From assembly GCF_014297445.1 (NCBI RefSeq), contig NZ_JACORU010000001.1, positions 1,116,001 through 1,180,000 on the forward strand: a DNA stretch of 64,000 bases. Direction: 5' to 3'. A program made the translations under genes and the position numbers. Each line of letters begins with the position of its first letter. Within the stretch, counting starts at the first letter, position 1. The DNA comes from Ramlibacter albus. Lineage in GTDB: Bacteria; Pseudomonadota; Gammaproteobacteria; Burkholderiales; Burkholderiaceae_C. The notes beneath the pieces are model-generated. The model did not search any database. It saw nothing but the letters and a program-made list of their open reading frames with translations, and was not told the origin of the DNA. This document shows positions 24,971-34,472 of this stretch, piece after piece.

Positions 24971-25083
24971 TGCGGCTGCGTTGGGGGCTGCGTCTTCTTC
25001 GGAGCGGGCGGAGTATTCAGCATGCGACGGAGAACGTCGTCCTCCGTCGGTTGCTTAGGCGAGGTCTTCGGCTTCGTTGCCAT
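24952..25083 (-). CDS. Small Pro/Lys-rich hypothetical protein (43 residues)
   Basis: A 43-residue frame beginning MATKPKTSPKQPTEDDVLRR and continuing with MLNTPPAPKKTQPP, overlapping the end of the 286-residue gene by 29 bases on the same strand, which suggests translational coupling. The DDVLRRMLNTPP stretch looks like small proteins I have seen in mobile-element contexts, but this is an impression, not a match. The ribosome site is weak. No function assigned. Confidence 0.5.
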   Translation of the reverse strand: MATKPKTSPKQPTEDDVLRRMLNTPPAPKKTQPPTQPQKKTGH

Positions 25084-25915
25084 CGCCAGAGTCTACGCGC
25101 GGCGCTGCTGGCGTCTGCACGTTGCGCTTGATCTTCCGCTCCAAGATGCGCAACCAATCCGTGAAGTCTTCGAGACTCTCTGGACTCAATCTCTCGGGCC
25201 ATTGAATCGTGACATCACCCTCAGCGAGTGCGAATACCTCTTGACGCATATGCGGCCTTGTCTGCCCTACCGCCGGATTGGGCGGGTGTCGTTCGATTTG
25301 GACCGTGTCCCGAGGCGCCACCGTCGGTGCTGGCGGTGGCGTCGGCGCGGGAGGTGGTACTTCCGGATCAGGATCACGGCGCTCGACCTCATTATCGGGT
25401 CTGTCATTGAGTTTCGCAAACGAGACCGTTGCTCGTAAGTCGCCCATAAAGTCCTTGACGGCGTTGTCATTGAACTTTCGCTCGACTAACAGGTAGTGCC
25501 TGAGGTTTGCGTCCGACACCTCTAGACCGGGGAATTTGGCAAGTACCTCCTTGTAAATGCGCGGGTTTTGCGCTGCTTCTCTCAGGGCGGCGTCACGTTC
25601 ATTCGACTCCGGGCGATCATCCAGAATGATCCTAAACGCTAGGTCTGTCAGGCGCACTTGACGCTTGTCGCTAGACCCCTCATCGACCATAAGACCGAAC
25701 GCCAGTAGCGCAGCGAGAGTAGTTCGGCCTGGTCCGCTCCCCGGGGAGTAATTCCAGTGATCAAGTGCCACGTTGATGTTGGCCGCGCTCCGCTTCTCGT
25801 GTTGATAGAAGGTGCGCGCTCGCTCGACTGCCTTTTGCAGCGTTATTGCTGGATACGAAGGGCTCCTATGAGCGGCGGCGCGCTTCTGCTCATCTGGCGT
25901 GGTCTTGGCTTCCAT
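25055..25915 (-). CDS. Accessory hypothetical protein, possibly winged-helix N-terminal domain
   Basis: A 286-residue protein from the ATG at 25915, which has AAGGAG well placed upstream; alternative upstream starts lack a ribosome site. Residues about 18-150 form an ordered domain (SYPAITLQKAVERARTFYQ, then NVALDHWNY, TTLAALLAFGLMVDEGS, VRLTDLAFRIILDDR) that looks like a DNA-binding helix-turn-helix or winged-helix region. A Pro-rich linker (PEVPPPAPTPPPAPT) then leads to a short beta/helix C-terminal domain (VTIQWPERLSPESLEDFTDWLRILERKI). I have seen similar unnamed proteins but know no function. Codon use and G+C are lower than in the surroundings. Confidence 0.8.
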   Translation of the reverse strand: MEAKTTPDEQKRAAAHRSPSYPAITLQKAVERARTFYQHEKRSAANINVALDHWNYSPGSGPGRTTLAALLAFGLMVDEGSSDKRQVRLTDLAFRIILDDRPESNERDAALREAAQNPRIYKEVLAKFPGLEVSDANLRHYLLVERKFNDNAVKDFMGDLRATVSFAKLNDRPDNEVERRDPDPEVPPPAPTPPPAPTVAPRDTVQIERHPPNPAVGQTRPHMRQEVFALAEGDVTIQWPERLSPESLEDFTDWLRILERKIKRNVQTPAAPRVDSGDGNEAEDLA

Positions 25916-26044
25916 AAGATTCTCCTTAGCAGTCTCGTAGTTTAAGCCCATCCGAGACTCAAGTCGAGACTTATCCAGCCTCCCGGCTTGCGCAGAACTC
26001 ACAAGCCGTTTAAACTCGCGCTCAACCGCAGAAAGGAGGCCCCC

Positions 26045-26113
26045 ATGCGGCGGAACGACGGCCCCGGCGATGAGTTCGCCGTAACCGGGGCGGAAAAGGA
26101 AAGGCCCCTGTAA
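26045..26113 (+). CDS. Possible 22-residue leader peptide
   Basis: ATG at 26045 with a strong AAAGGAGG upstream opens a 22-codon frame (MRRNDGPGDEFAVTGAEKER plus PL) that ends inside the large nested hairpin. Too short to call alone; its ribosome site is better than that of many genes here, and it may be a leader for the 50-residue gene downstream. Confidence 0.3.
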   Translation: MRRNDGPGDEFAVTGAEKERPL

Positions 26114-26158
26114 CGCAAGCTCTTGGTCGAAGGAGCGTTACAGAGGCCCGAGGCGAAC
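26074..26158. repeat. Nested 85-base imperfect hairpin in the accessory insert
   Basis: An outer stem GTTCGCC/GGCGAAC (26074-26080 with 26152-26158) encloses an inner stem of 14 pairs with one mismatch (26103-26116 with 26135-26148; core CTGTAACGC/GCGTTACAG) and an 18-base loop. No T-run follows, so it is not a simple terminator. It could be a structured RNA or a recombination or replication site. Confidence 0.55.
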
Positions 26159-26231
26159 CGCTACTGGAGCGGCTGGCACCCCACCAACCCTTTAAGCCCG
26201 GCGATCCCGGCGGGAAGGAGGTAAGTGCCCT

Positions 26232-26384
26232 ATGAAGCAACTGGATTTCGGTTTTCCGATCCCAGAGGGTTATGAAGTCATCTTCCGTGCATCCATCACC
26301 CTCAAGAACGGTACTGTGATCTACGCCAAGGACTACGGCATCCGGGGCTTCCCGGTGCTCGTAGCCAAGGCGGAGGTGGCCTAA
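26232..26384 (+). CDS. Small hypothetical protein (50 residues)
   Basis: ATG at 26232 with AAGGAGG about ten bases upstream. The product (MKQLDFGFPIPEGYEVIFRA, then SITLKNGTVIYAKDYGIRGFPVLVAK) is predicted mostly beta. Its ITLxNGxxIYAxxYGxxxFP pattern is one I associate with tiny genes on mobile or phage-related DNA, without a known function. A hairpin terminator candidate follows at 26435. Confidence 0.6.
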   Translation: MKQLDFGFPIPEGYEVIFRASITLKNGTVIYAKDYGIRGFPVLVAKAEVA

Positions 26385-26434
26385 CCGATTGCCAGCCGCT
26401 CAGTAGTGATTTTATCTGGATTTCATTCGCTTGG

Positions 26435-26456
26435 CCGAGAAATTCTCGGTTCTTTT
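26435..26456 (+). terminator. Hairpin, probable terminator
   Basis: CCGAGAAATTCTCGG is a seven-pair hairpin followed by TTCTTTT, 50 bases after the 50-residue gene. It also lies beyond the 3' end of the convergent transposase gene. Confidence 0.5.
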
Positions 26457-26508
26457 GAGGTGCGCACGTATTACCTACCTGCTGCGCAGCAGCATCACCA
26501 TGATGCGT

Positions 26509-27471
26509 TCAAAAGTGGGTTTGCGCGGCGCTCCAACTAATCCGCCGATAGGTCAGGCGCTTGCCGGTGATGCCCTTGAGGGCTTCGTCGGTGCGCATCG
26601 CGTCGTTGTAGCCGAGGCTAGTGCGCGTGTTCCACTTGAAGTCGAATTCGTGCGCGTAGCGCTGCAGATGCTGTTCGCTGACGCTGTGGAACGTGCCGAC
26701 CAAGCCGCGCTTGAGGATGGCGAAAGAGGATTCCGCGGTGTTGCTGGTGACGTCGCCGCGCGTGTACTCGTACTTCGAGTGATTCACGGACTCGTGGGAC
26801 GCGAAGTGCTTGCCAATGGACTTGTAATAGGAGGCTTCGTCGGTCATCAGGCGGGCGGATTGCGCGACTTGTGACTTCAGGATGGGACCAAGCGTGGCGG
26901 CCGTGACGTTGGGAACGTGGATCGTGCGCTTGACGCCTTGTCGCTCGACCAGCGAAAAGATTTTCATCTTGGGGGAGTAGCCGCCGCCGGTCTTCGCCGG
27001 GTACTTGGTGCCGTCTTCGGCGGTGGCGGAACCCCAATAGGTCTCGTCGGCTTCCACGATGCCGGAAGAACCGGGGCCGCCAAGCAGGTTCTTCGGATCG
27101 GCCGTCATGGCTTCGCGGATGCGATGCGACATGAACCAGGCCGTCTTGTACGTGACGCCCAGCATGCGTTCGAGTTGCTTGGCACTGATGCCCTTCTTGC
27201 TGGCGCACATCAGGTGGACAGCCTGCAGCCAGACGTTCAACGCGATCTTGGAGCGCTCGAACACAGTGCCCACGGTCACGGTGAACTGCTCACGGCAGTC
27301 CTTGCACTTGTAGAGGCCCGGACGGTGCTTGGTGCCTTCCAGCTTGTAGGCGGTGCCGATCACGCCGCAATGCGGGCAGACGGTGCCTTGCGGCCAACGC
27401 AGCGCTTCAAGGTATTCGCGGGCTTTTCCCTCGTCTTGGAAGTGCGGCTGATTGAGGATTGCGGAGGCCAT
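26509..27471 (-). mobile_element. IS1595-family (ISXO2-like) transposase
   Basis: A 320-residue transposase. The N-terminal zinc ribbon is CPHC and CKDC (about residues 32-58), then ERMLGVTYKTAWFMSHRIREAM as the HTH, and the catalytic domain with Asp in VEADETYWG and in MTDEASYY and a third acidic/Asn region at SNTAESSFAILKRG. The reading frame is full length and uninterrupted, so it may be active. No second copy and no clear terminal inverted repeats or target duplication could be found by eye, so the element's borders are not defined. Its promoter gives a transcript starting at or next to the ATG. Confidence 0.9.
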
Positions 27472-27477
27472 GGACTC

Positions 27478-27505
27478 ACTATAGAACCTTTGTCGGGTTT
27501 GTCAA
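27478..27505 (-). promoter_or_regulatory. Consensus-like promoter of the transposase
   Basis: On the minus strand TTGACA (27505-27500) and TATAGT (27483-27478) with a 16-base spacer. The -10 ends six bases before the ATG, so the transcript would be leaderless. No Shine-Dalgarno sequence exists. Confidence 0.65.
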
Positions 27506-27533
27506 GTAAATACTTCCGAGCGGCCAGTCGGGC

Positions 27534-27558
27534 AAACAAAAGCCGCCTCAAGGGCGGC
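27534..27558 (-). terminator. Intrinsic terminator after the 44-residue gene
   Basis: On the minus strand GCCGCC and GGCGGC around a five-base loop, followed by TTTTGTTTG, 20 bases after the stop of the small membrane gene. Confidence 0.75.
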
Positions 27559-27578
27559 TTGATCGGGCGGGGTGCGCC

Positions 27579-27713
27579 TCAGGCCATGTACACGGCGATG
27601 AACGCCAGAAGGAACATCAGCACGCCGCCGGCCACGGGCAGCACGATCGGGATCTTGTGGATGATCTGCTCGATCGGGTCGTCGCTGTGCGTGTCGTGTT
27701 GGGGCTCGGACAT
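27579..27713 (-). CDS. Small single-pass membrane protein (44 residues)
   Basis: ATG at 27713 with GAGGAAG upstream. MSEPQHDTHSDDPIEQIIHK is polar, followed by a hydrophobic helix (IPIVLPVAGGVLMFLLAFIAVYMA) reaching the C-terminus. A terminator follows directly. Tail-anchored-like topology; function unknown. It is just outside the accessory insert and has normal G+C. Confidence 0.7.
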   Translation of the reverse strand: MSEPQHDTHSDDPIEQIIHKIPIVLPVAGGVLMFLLAFIAVYMA

Positions 27714-27752
27714 CTCTTCCTCTGTAGGCAGGCTGGGGGTCAGCCCGCGATT

Positions 27753-28157
27753 CTACAAGAGGGCGTAGGTGGTGCTCGCGCGGCAGACGCTCTTGCCGTC
27801 GTCGGCGCCGCGGATGTCGATCTCGCCGAAGGCCAGGCTCTTGCCCGCGCGAAGCACGCGGGCCTCGACGAGCGCGTCCTGGTTGGACAGCGGCTTGAGG
27901 AAGCTGGTGTTCAGCTGCACCGTCGTGCAGGGCTTGAACTCGCCGAAGTGGCTGATCAGTGCCAGCACCATGGCCGTGTCGGCTGCGGCCATCATGGCCT
28001 GGCCGCACAGCATGCCGCCGACGCGCGAGAGCCGGGCGTTCTGCGGCAGCCGCAGCGTTGCCGTGCCCTGCGTGAACGACTCGACCTTCAGTCCGAGGTC
28101 CTGCACCCAAGGCGCGAAGTACTCGGCCAAGGCACCTTGCAGTTGCTCGTTCGTCAT
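27753..28157 (-). CDS. PaaI-family hotdog thioesterase
   Basis: A 134-residue hotdog-fold protein. SRVGGMLCGQAMMAAADTAMVLALIS contains the G-x-x-x-x-x-x-D helix typical of PaaI/YbgC-type thioesterases, and NTSFLKPLSNQDALVEARVLRAGKSLAFGEIDI is the following beta region. It would cleave an acyl-CoA thioester, perhaps an aryl- or medium-chain one. The ATG overlaps the stop of the threonine dehydratase gene. Confidence 0.85.
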   Translation of the reverse strand: MTNEQLQGALAEYFAPWVQDLGLKVESFTQGTATLRLPQNARLSRVGGMLCGQAMMAAADTAMVLALISHFGEFKPCTTVQLNTSFLKPLSNQDALVEARVLRAGKSLAFGEIDIRGADDGKSVCRASTTYALL

Positions 28158-29356
28158 CGCTGCTCCTCCGCCTGGAAGCCGCCCGCATGCAGCGCGGACA
28201 GCAATGCCTGGATATGTTCGCGGCCGCGCGTCTGCACCACGAGTTCGATCTCCACGTTCTGTGCCGCCAGCATGGTGAACGCGCGCTGGTGATGCACCTC
28301 GTCGATGTTGGCGCCCGCTTCGCTGACGATCTTGGTAATCTGGGCCAAAGATCCCGGCACGTCGCGCGCGTTGACGTGCAGCCGCGCGAGCCGGCCAGCC
28401 CGCACCATGCCGCGCTGGATGATCGCGGCCAGCAGCATCGGGTCGATGTTGCCCCCGCCGAGCACGAGCCCGACCTTGCGGCCCTTGAAGCGGTCGGCGT
28501 ACTTCACCAGCGCCGCCAGCCCGGCCGCGCCCGCGCCTTCGACCAGCGTTTTCTCGATCTCCAGCAGCAGCACGATCGCCTGCTCGATGTCGCCCTCGTC
28601 CACCAGCACGATGTCGTCGACGTACTTTTCGATCAGCGCCTGTGGCACCCGGCCGGGCGTGCCCACGGCAATGCCCTCGGCGATGGTCGACATGCCCTGC
28701 GGCAGGTCCGTGTGCTTGACCGCGTTGTACATATTGGGGAAGCGCAGCGTCTGCACGCCCACCACCTCGATGCCCGGCTTGAGCGCCTTGGCCGCGGTGG
28801 CGATGCCGGCGACCAGCCCGCCGCCGCCGACCGCGACGACCAGCGTGTCGAGGTCCGGCACCGCTGCCAGCATCTCGAGCCCGACGGTGCCCTGGCCGGC
28901 GACGATGGCCTCGTCGTCGTAAGGGTGGACGAACGTCAGCCCCTCGCGCGCCGCCAGCTCCAGCGCATGGGCGCGGGCTTCGTCGAGCGTGTCACCGAAC
29001 AGCACCACTTCCGCGCCGAAGCCGCGCGTACGCCCCACTTTGACGCCCGGTGTGAACCGCGGCATGACGATCACCGCGCGCAGGCCGAGCCGGTGCGCGT
29101 GATAGGCCACGCCCTGGGCGTGGTTGCCGGCGCTCATGGCAATGACCCCGCCGGACGACTCGGCCGGCGTCAGCTGCGCCAGCTTGTTGCAGGCGCCGCG
29201 TTCCTTGAACGACGCGGTGAACTGCAGGTTCTCGAACTTCAGGAAGACCTGGCAGCCGGCGATCTCGGAGAGCGTGCGGGATTCCACGCACGGCGTGTCC
29301 AGCACCTGCCCTTTCAGGCGGCCGGCGGCGGCCTGGATGTCCTCGAATCCGATCAT
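28154..29356 (-). CDS. Threonine ammonia-lyase with C-terminal ACT domain
   Basis: A fold-type II PLP enzyme of about 400 residues. The PLP lysine is in SFKERGA, the phosphate loop is VGGGGLVAG, and the glycine-rich VLGGGNID follows. Residues about 325-400 are a single ACT domain (LHVNARDVPGSLAQITKIVSEAGANIDEVHHQRAF). It deaminates threonine (and serine) to 2-oxobutyrate. The short ACT tail resembles the 400-residue class rather than long IlvA with two regulatory repeats. Start uncertain: 29356 opens the domain, 29410 adds 18 residues; neither has a clear ribosome site. Confidence 0.9.
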   Translation of the reverse strand: MIGFEDIQAAAGRLKGQVLDTPCVESRTLSEIAGCQVFLKFENLQFTASFKERGACNKLAQLTPAESSGGVIAMSAGNHAQGVAYHAHRLGLRAVIVMPRFTPGVKVGRTRGFGAEVVLFGDTLDEARAHALELAAREGLTFVHPYDDEAIVAGQGTVGLEMLAAVPDLDTLVVAVGGGGLVAGIATAAKALKPGIEVVGVQTLRFPNMYNAVKHTDLPQGMSTIAEGIAVGTPGRVPQALIEKYVDDIVLVDEGDIEQAIVLLLEIEKTLVEGAGAAGLAALVKYADRFKGRKVGLVLGGGNIDPMLLAAIIQRGMVRAGRLARLHVNARDVPGSLAQITKIVSEAGANIDEVHHQRAFTMLAAQNVEIELVVQTRGREHIQALLSALHAGGFQAEEQR

Positions 29357-29465
29357 CGGCGGATTGTCCACGACCGGGGGCCCGGTTTCCCCGCCATCAC
29401 GGTCTTCCATGTAGCATCAACTCGCGTTATCGTCATCACGCACCAGCCCCATGGAAGGAGGCCCC

Positions 29466-31766
29466 TTGGCCAAGCGTTCGCCGGACGTGCAGGTTCTGCC
29501 CTCTCCAGGGCTGAAAGACGCGCCCGTGCTGGACCTGATGTGCTCGCACTTCGTGCTCACACTCGCGGCCAAGCAGGGCGCCAAGTTCAATGTCCGCCGC
29601 GACCTGAACGGCCTGCTGTCGCTCGCCGGCCGCCACCTGGTCTGGCCCCAGCCCGCGCTGGCGCGCCTGCGCGAGTTCCTCGGCCGCCGCTGCAAGGACA
29701 ACGAGTTCTGGCGCGGCCACGAGGAACTGCCCCTGCGCGAGTTCCTCGACCGGCATGGCGTCTGGCGCGGCCCGTACGAAGAGGGCACGCTGTTCTTCTA
29801 CCTGGACGAATACGCCAAGGACCAGCCCAAGGACCTGCTGCAGGTGCTGGCCGTCACCGGCGAATGGCTGACCCACGCGCTCAAGAAGCATTCCACGCTG
29901 GTGGAGAAGAACATCGACGCGCTCGCGTCGCTGCTGCAGCTGAACAAGGCCGAGCGCGCACTGCTGCTGTACGGCACGCTCGCGCGCTACCAGCGCGACC
30001 TGCGCAGCCTGCTGGTGGAGTTCAAGGTGAATAACGCGCCCGAGGCCTATGCCGCGATCGCGGAGGTGGCGGGCGTCAACGCCACCGAAGTGGGCGAGGC
30101 GCTGCGCGCCGGCTCGCGGCTGGAGCGCATCGGGCTCGTCGAGAACCTGATCTCCGAGCACAACATCACCGACCTCGCGGACCTGATGAAGGTGAGCGAG
30201 AAGCTGCCGCCCGTGCTGATGCGCGAATACCGCGACCAGAGCGAGCTGATGGCGGTGTTCACGCGGCCGTCGGCCAAGAGCTCGCTGGAGCTGGCCGACT
30301 TCACCTTCGTTGCCGAGGACGCGCAGGTGCTGTGCACGCTGCTGCGCAATGCGGTGGCGCGCAAGGAAAGCGGCGTGAACATCCTGATGTACGGCCCGCC
30401 CGGCACCGGCAAGACGGAGTTGGCGAAGGTGGTGGCACAAGCCGCCGGCCTGGAGCTGTTCGAGGTGGAGTACGCGGACCGCGACGGCAATTCGCTGTCG
30501 GGGCGCGACCGCTACCGTTCGCTGCAGATCGCGCAGGTGTTCCTCAAAGGGAGCGCGCAGGCGGCGCTGCTGTTCGACGAGGTGGAAGACGTGTTCCCGC
30601 CGATCTCCAGCGAGGCCGCGCAGATGATGGCGCGCGCCGAGCAGATCGTGGCACCGCCTTCGGGCAGCGTGAGCGGCAAGGCGTGGGTGAACCAGATCCT
30701 CGAGTCCAACCCCGTGCCCACCGTGTGGGTGACCAACCGAATCGAGCAGATCGACCCCGCGTTCCGCCGGCGCTTCGCCTACCACCTCGAGCTGAAGTCG
30801 CCGCCGCCGGGCGCGCGCGAGCAGCTGGTGCGCAAGACGCTCGAAGGCGTGCAGGTGTCGGACGGCTTCGTCGCCAAGCTCACCGAGCGCAAGGGGCTCA
30901 CGCCGGCGCAGATCCGCACGGCGGTGCGCTTCGCGGGGCTCGCGCAGGCCGAGGGCGCGGCGATGGAGTCGCTGATCGAGCGCCAGCTGCGCAACGCCGA
31001 CCAGGCGCTGGGCACACGCGCGTACGAAAGCGGTGCGCGGCGCAGCGTCACAACGTATGACCTCGAGATGCTCAACGTCGAGTCGCGCTTCGAGGTGCCG
31101 CGCATCGTCGAGGCGCTCAAGGCGCGCGGGCACGGCACGCTGTGCTTCTACGGCGCGCCGGGCACCGGCAAGACGGCGCTGGCCGAGCACATCGCGCGCA
31201 GCCTCGACAAGCCGCTGCTGGTGAAGCAGGCGAGCGACCTCATGAGCAAGTTCGTCGGCGAGACCGAGCAGAACATGGCCGCCATGTTCCGCGAGGCGGA
31301 GGCCGAGAAGGCGATCCTGCTGCTGGACGAGGCGGACAGCTTCCTGCAGGACCGCCGCGGCGCGCAGCGCACCTACGAGGTGACCGAGGTCAACGAGATG
31401 CTGCAGGGCATGGAGCGCTTTGCCGGCATCTTCGTGTGCACGACCAACCTGATGGACCGCATCGACCAGGCGGCGCTGCGGCGCTTCACCTTCAAGATCA
31501 AGTTCAAGCCGCTCACGCAGGCGCAGCGGGAGGGCATGTTCATCACCGAAGTGCTGGGCGGCAATGCGGAGACGCTGTCGCCGGAAGTGCGCGCGCGGCT
31601 CGCGAAGCTGGAGCAGCTTTGCCCGGGTGACTTCGCGGCCGTGAAGCGCCAGGTGGACATCCTGGCGACGGCTTTCGCGCCCGAGGAATTCCTCGAGCAG
31701 CTCGAGGCCGAGCACCGCATCAAGCCCGAAGTGCGCGAATCGCGCAGCATCGGCTTCACGTCATAG
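29466..31766 (+). CDS. Tandem AAA ATPase of unknown function
   Basis: A protein of about 766 residues. The TTG at 29466 was preferred over the ATG at 29451, because AAGGAGG lies directly before it and nothing lies before the ATG. Residues 1-290 are helical without a recognised domain. Two AAA modules follow: Walker A MYGPPGTGKTELAK with LLFDEVEDVFP, and FYGAPGTGKTALAE with LLLDEADSFLQ. The arginine-finger-like regions are ALRRF and FRRRF. This resembles two-ring unfoldase or remodelling ATPases but without a protease domain. No functional neighbour is visible; a stalled-complex remodeller is a guess only. Confidence 0.85.
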   Translation: MAKRSPDVQVLPSPGLKDAPVLDLMCSHFVLTLAAKQGAKFNVRRDLNGLLSLAGRHLVWPQPALARLREFLGRRCKDNEFWRGHEELPLREFLDRHGVWRGPYEEGTLFFYLDEYAKDQPKDLLQVLAVTGEWLTHALKKHSTLVEKNIDALASLLQLNKAERALLLYGTLARYQRDLRSLLVEFKVNNAPEAYAAIAEVAGVNATEVGEALRAGSRLERIGLVENLISEHNITDLADLMKVSEKLPPVLMREYRDQSELMAVFTRPSAKSSLELADFTFVAEDAQVLCTLLRNAVARKESGVNILMYGPPGTGKTELAKVVAQAAGLELFEVEYADRDGNSLSGRDRYRSLQIAQVFLKGSAQAALLFDEVEDVFPPISSEAAQMMARAEQIVAPPSGSVSGKAWVNQILESNPVPTVWVTNRIEQIDPAFRRRFAYHLELKSPPPGAREQLVRKTLEGVQVSDGFVAKLTERKGLTPAQIRTAVRFAGLAQAEGAAMESLIERQLRNADQALGTRAYESGARRSVTTYDLEMLNVESRFEVPRIVEALKARGHGTLCFYGAPGTGKTALAEHIARSLDKPLLVKQASDLMSKFVGETEQNMAAMFREAEAEKAILLLDEADSFLQDRRGAQRTYEVTEVNEMLQGMERFAGIFVCTTNLMDRIDQAALRRFTFKIKFKPLTQAQREGMFITEVLGGNAETLSPEVRARLAKLEQLCPGDFAAVKRQVDILATAFAPEEFLEQLEAEHRIKPEVRESRSIGFTS

Positions 31767-31817
31767 AGCCCCCACGCTCCCCGCTTCGCGAGGATCGCTG
31801 CCCCCCGAGGGGGCTTT
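31765..31817 (+). repeat. GC-rich repetitive extragenic palindrome / terminator
   Basis: AGCCCCC (31765-31771) pairs with GGGGGCT (31809-31815), enclosing CGCTCCCCGCTTCGCGAGG and CCCCCCGAGGGGG. I recall very similar sequences dispersed through Comamonadaceae genomes. It follows the AAA ATPase stop and may end its transcript. Confidence 0.6.
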
Positions 31818-31846
31818 CGCGGCTTGGGGCGGCCCGGCGCCGCGAA

Positions 31847-32041
31847 TTAACGATTCACGATCCTCGCGTGCAGCCGCTTGATCAGCGTGCTGCCGGTCTT
31901 CTCGCACACGAACGGGAACACCGCATGCAGCAACGCCGCGCCGGCGGCGACGAAGAGCGTGCCTGAGAAGCCGAGCGCGAAGCGCATGTGCTCCCAGTAA
32001 CTCTCGCCAACGCTGGCCGGGTGGTCGGTGAACGCTTTCAT
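31847..32041 (-). CDS. Small membrane protein, DUF6356-like
   Basis: A 64-residue protein from the ATG at 32041 (MKAFTDHPASVGESYWEHMR), with one hydrophobic segment (FALGFSGTLFVAAGAALLHAVFP) and a conserved-looking FVCEKTGSTLIKRLHAR end. The HPxxVGESYxEH motif matches what I remember of family DUF6356, but that name is from memory. Function unknown; probably an inner-membrane protein. Confidence 0.75.
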   Translation of the reverse strand: MKAFTDHPASVGESYWEHMRFALGFSGTLFVAAGAALLHAVFPFVCEKTGSTLIKRLHARIVNR

Positions 32042-32573
32042 GCCGGCAAGTCTAGGCAAGGGCGCGTGGAAAGTCTTTGCAAAGTGCTGGCCGAAAACCG
32101 GGATCTTGTAGAAAATCCTTCTCCATGGATAAGAAGGACCTGCAAATCCTTGCCATCCTGCAGGAGGACGGCACCACCCCGCTCTCGGAGCTGGCCGAGG
32201 CCGTGAGCCTGTCGTCCACGCCGTGCTGGCGCCGCGTGCAGCGCATGCAGGAGGACGGCGTGATCCGCAAGACGGTGACGCTGTGCGACCCGGCCGCGCT
32301 GAACGTGGGCGTGACGGTGTTCGTCTCCATCCGCACCAACCAGCACAGCGACGCGTGGATGAGGCGCTTCGTGCAAGGCACGCGGGACATCCCGGAGATC
32401 GTGGAGATCTACCGCATGAGCGGCGACGTCGACTACCTGCTGAAAGTGGTGGTGCCCGACATCGCGGGCTACGACCGCGTCTACAAGCGCCTGATCAAGG
32501 CGGTGGAGCTGCAGGACGTGAGCTCCAGCTTCGCGATGGAGGTGCTCAAGACCACCACCGCGCTGCCGCTGGA

Positions 32574-34418
<1,845 letters not shown>

Positions 34419-34472
34419 AGTGGGCTTATTGTCGGTCCCTGAGAGCCATCAACGCTTCCTACCTACAATGCG

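Noticed and set aside
24400..27540. Integrative element with tRNA attachment site
   Set aside because: No tRNA, integrase or direct repeat flanks were seen by eye.
28187..30034. 615-codon plus-strand frame
   Set aside because: Covers the antisense of ilvA and the wrong frame of the AAA ATPase.
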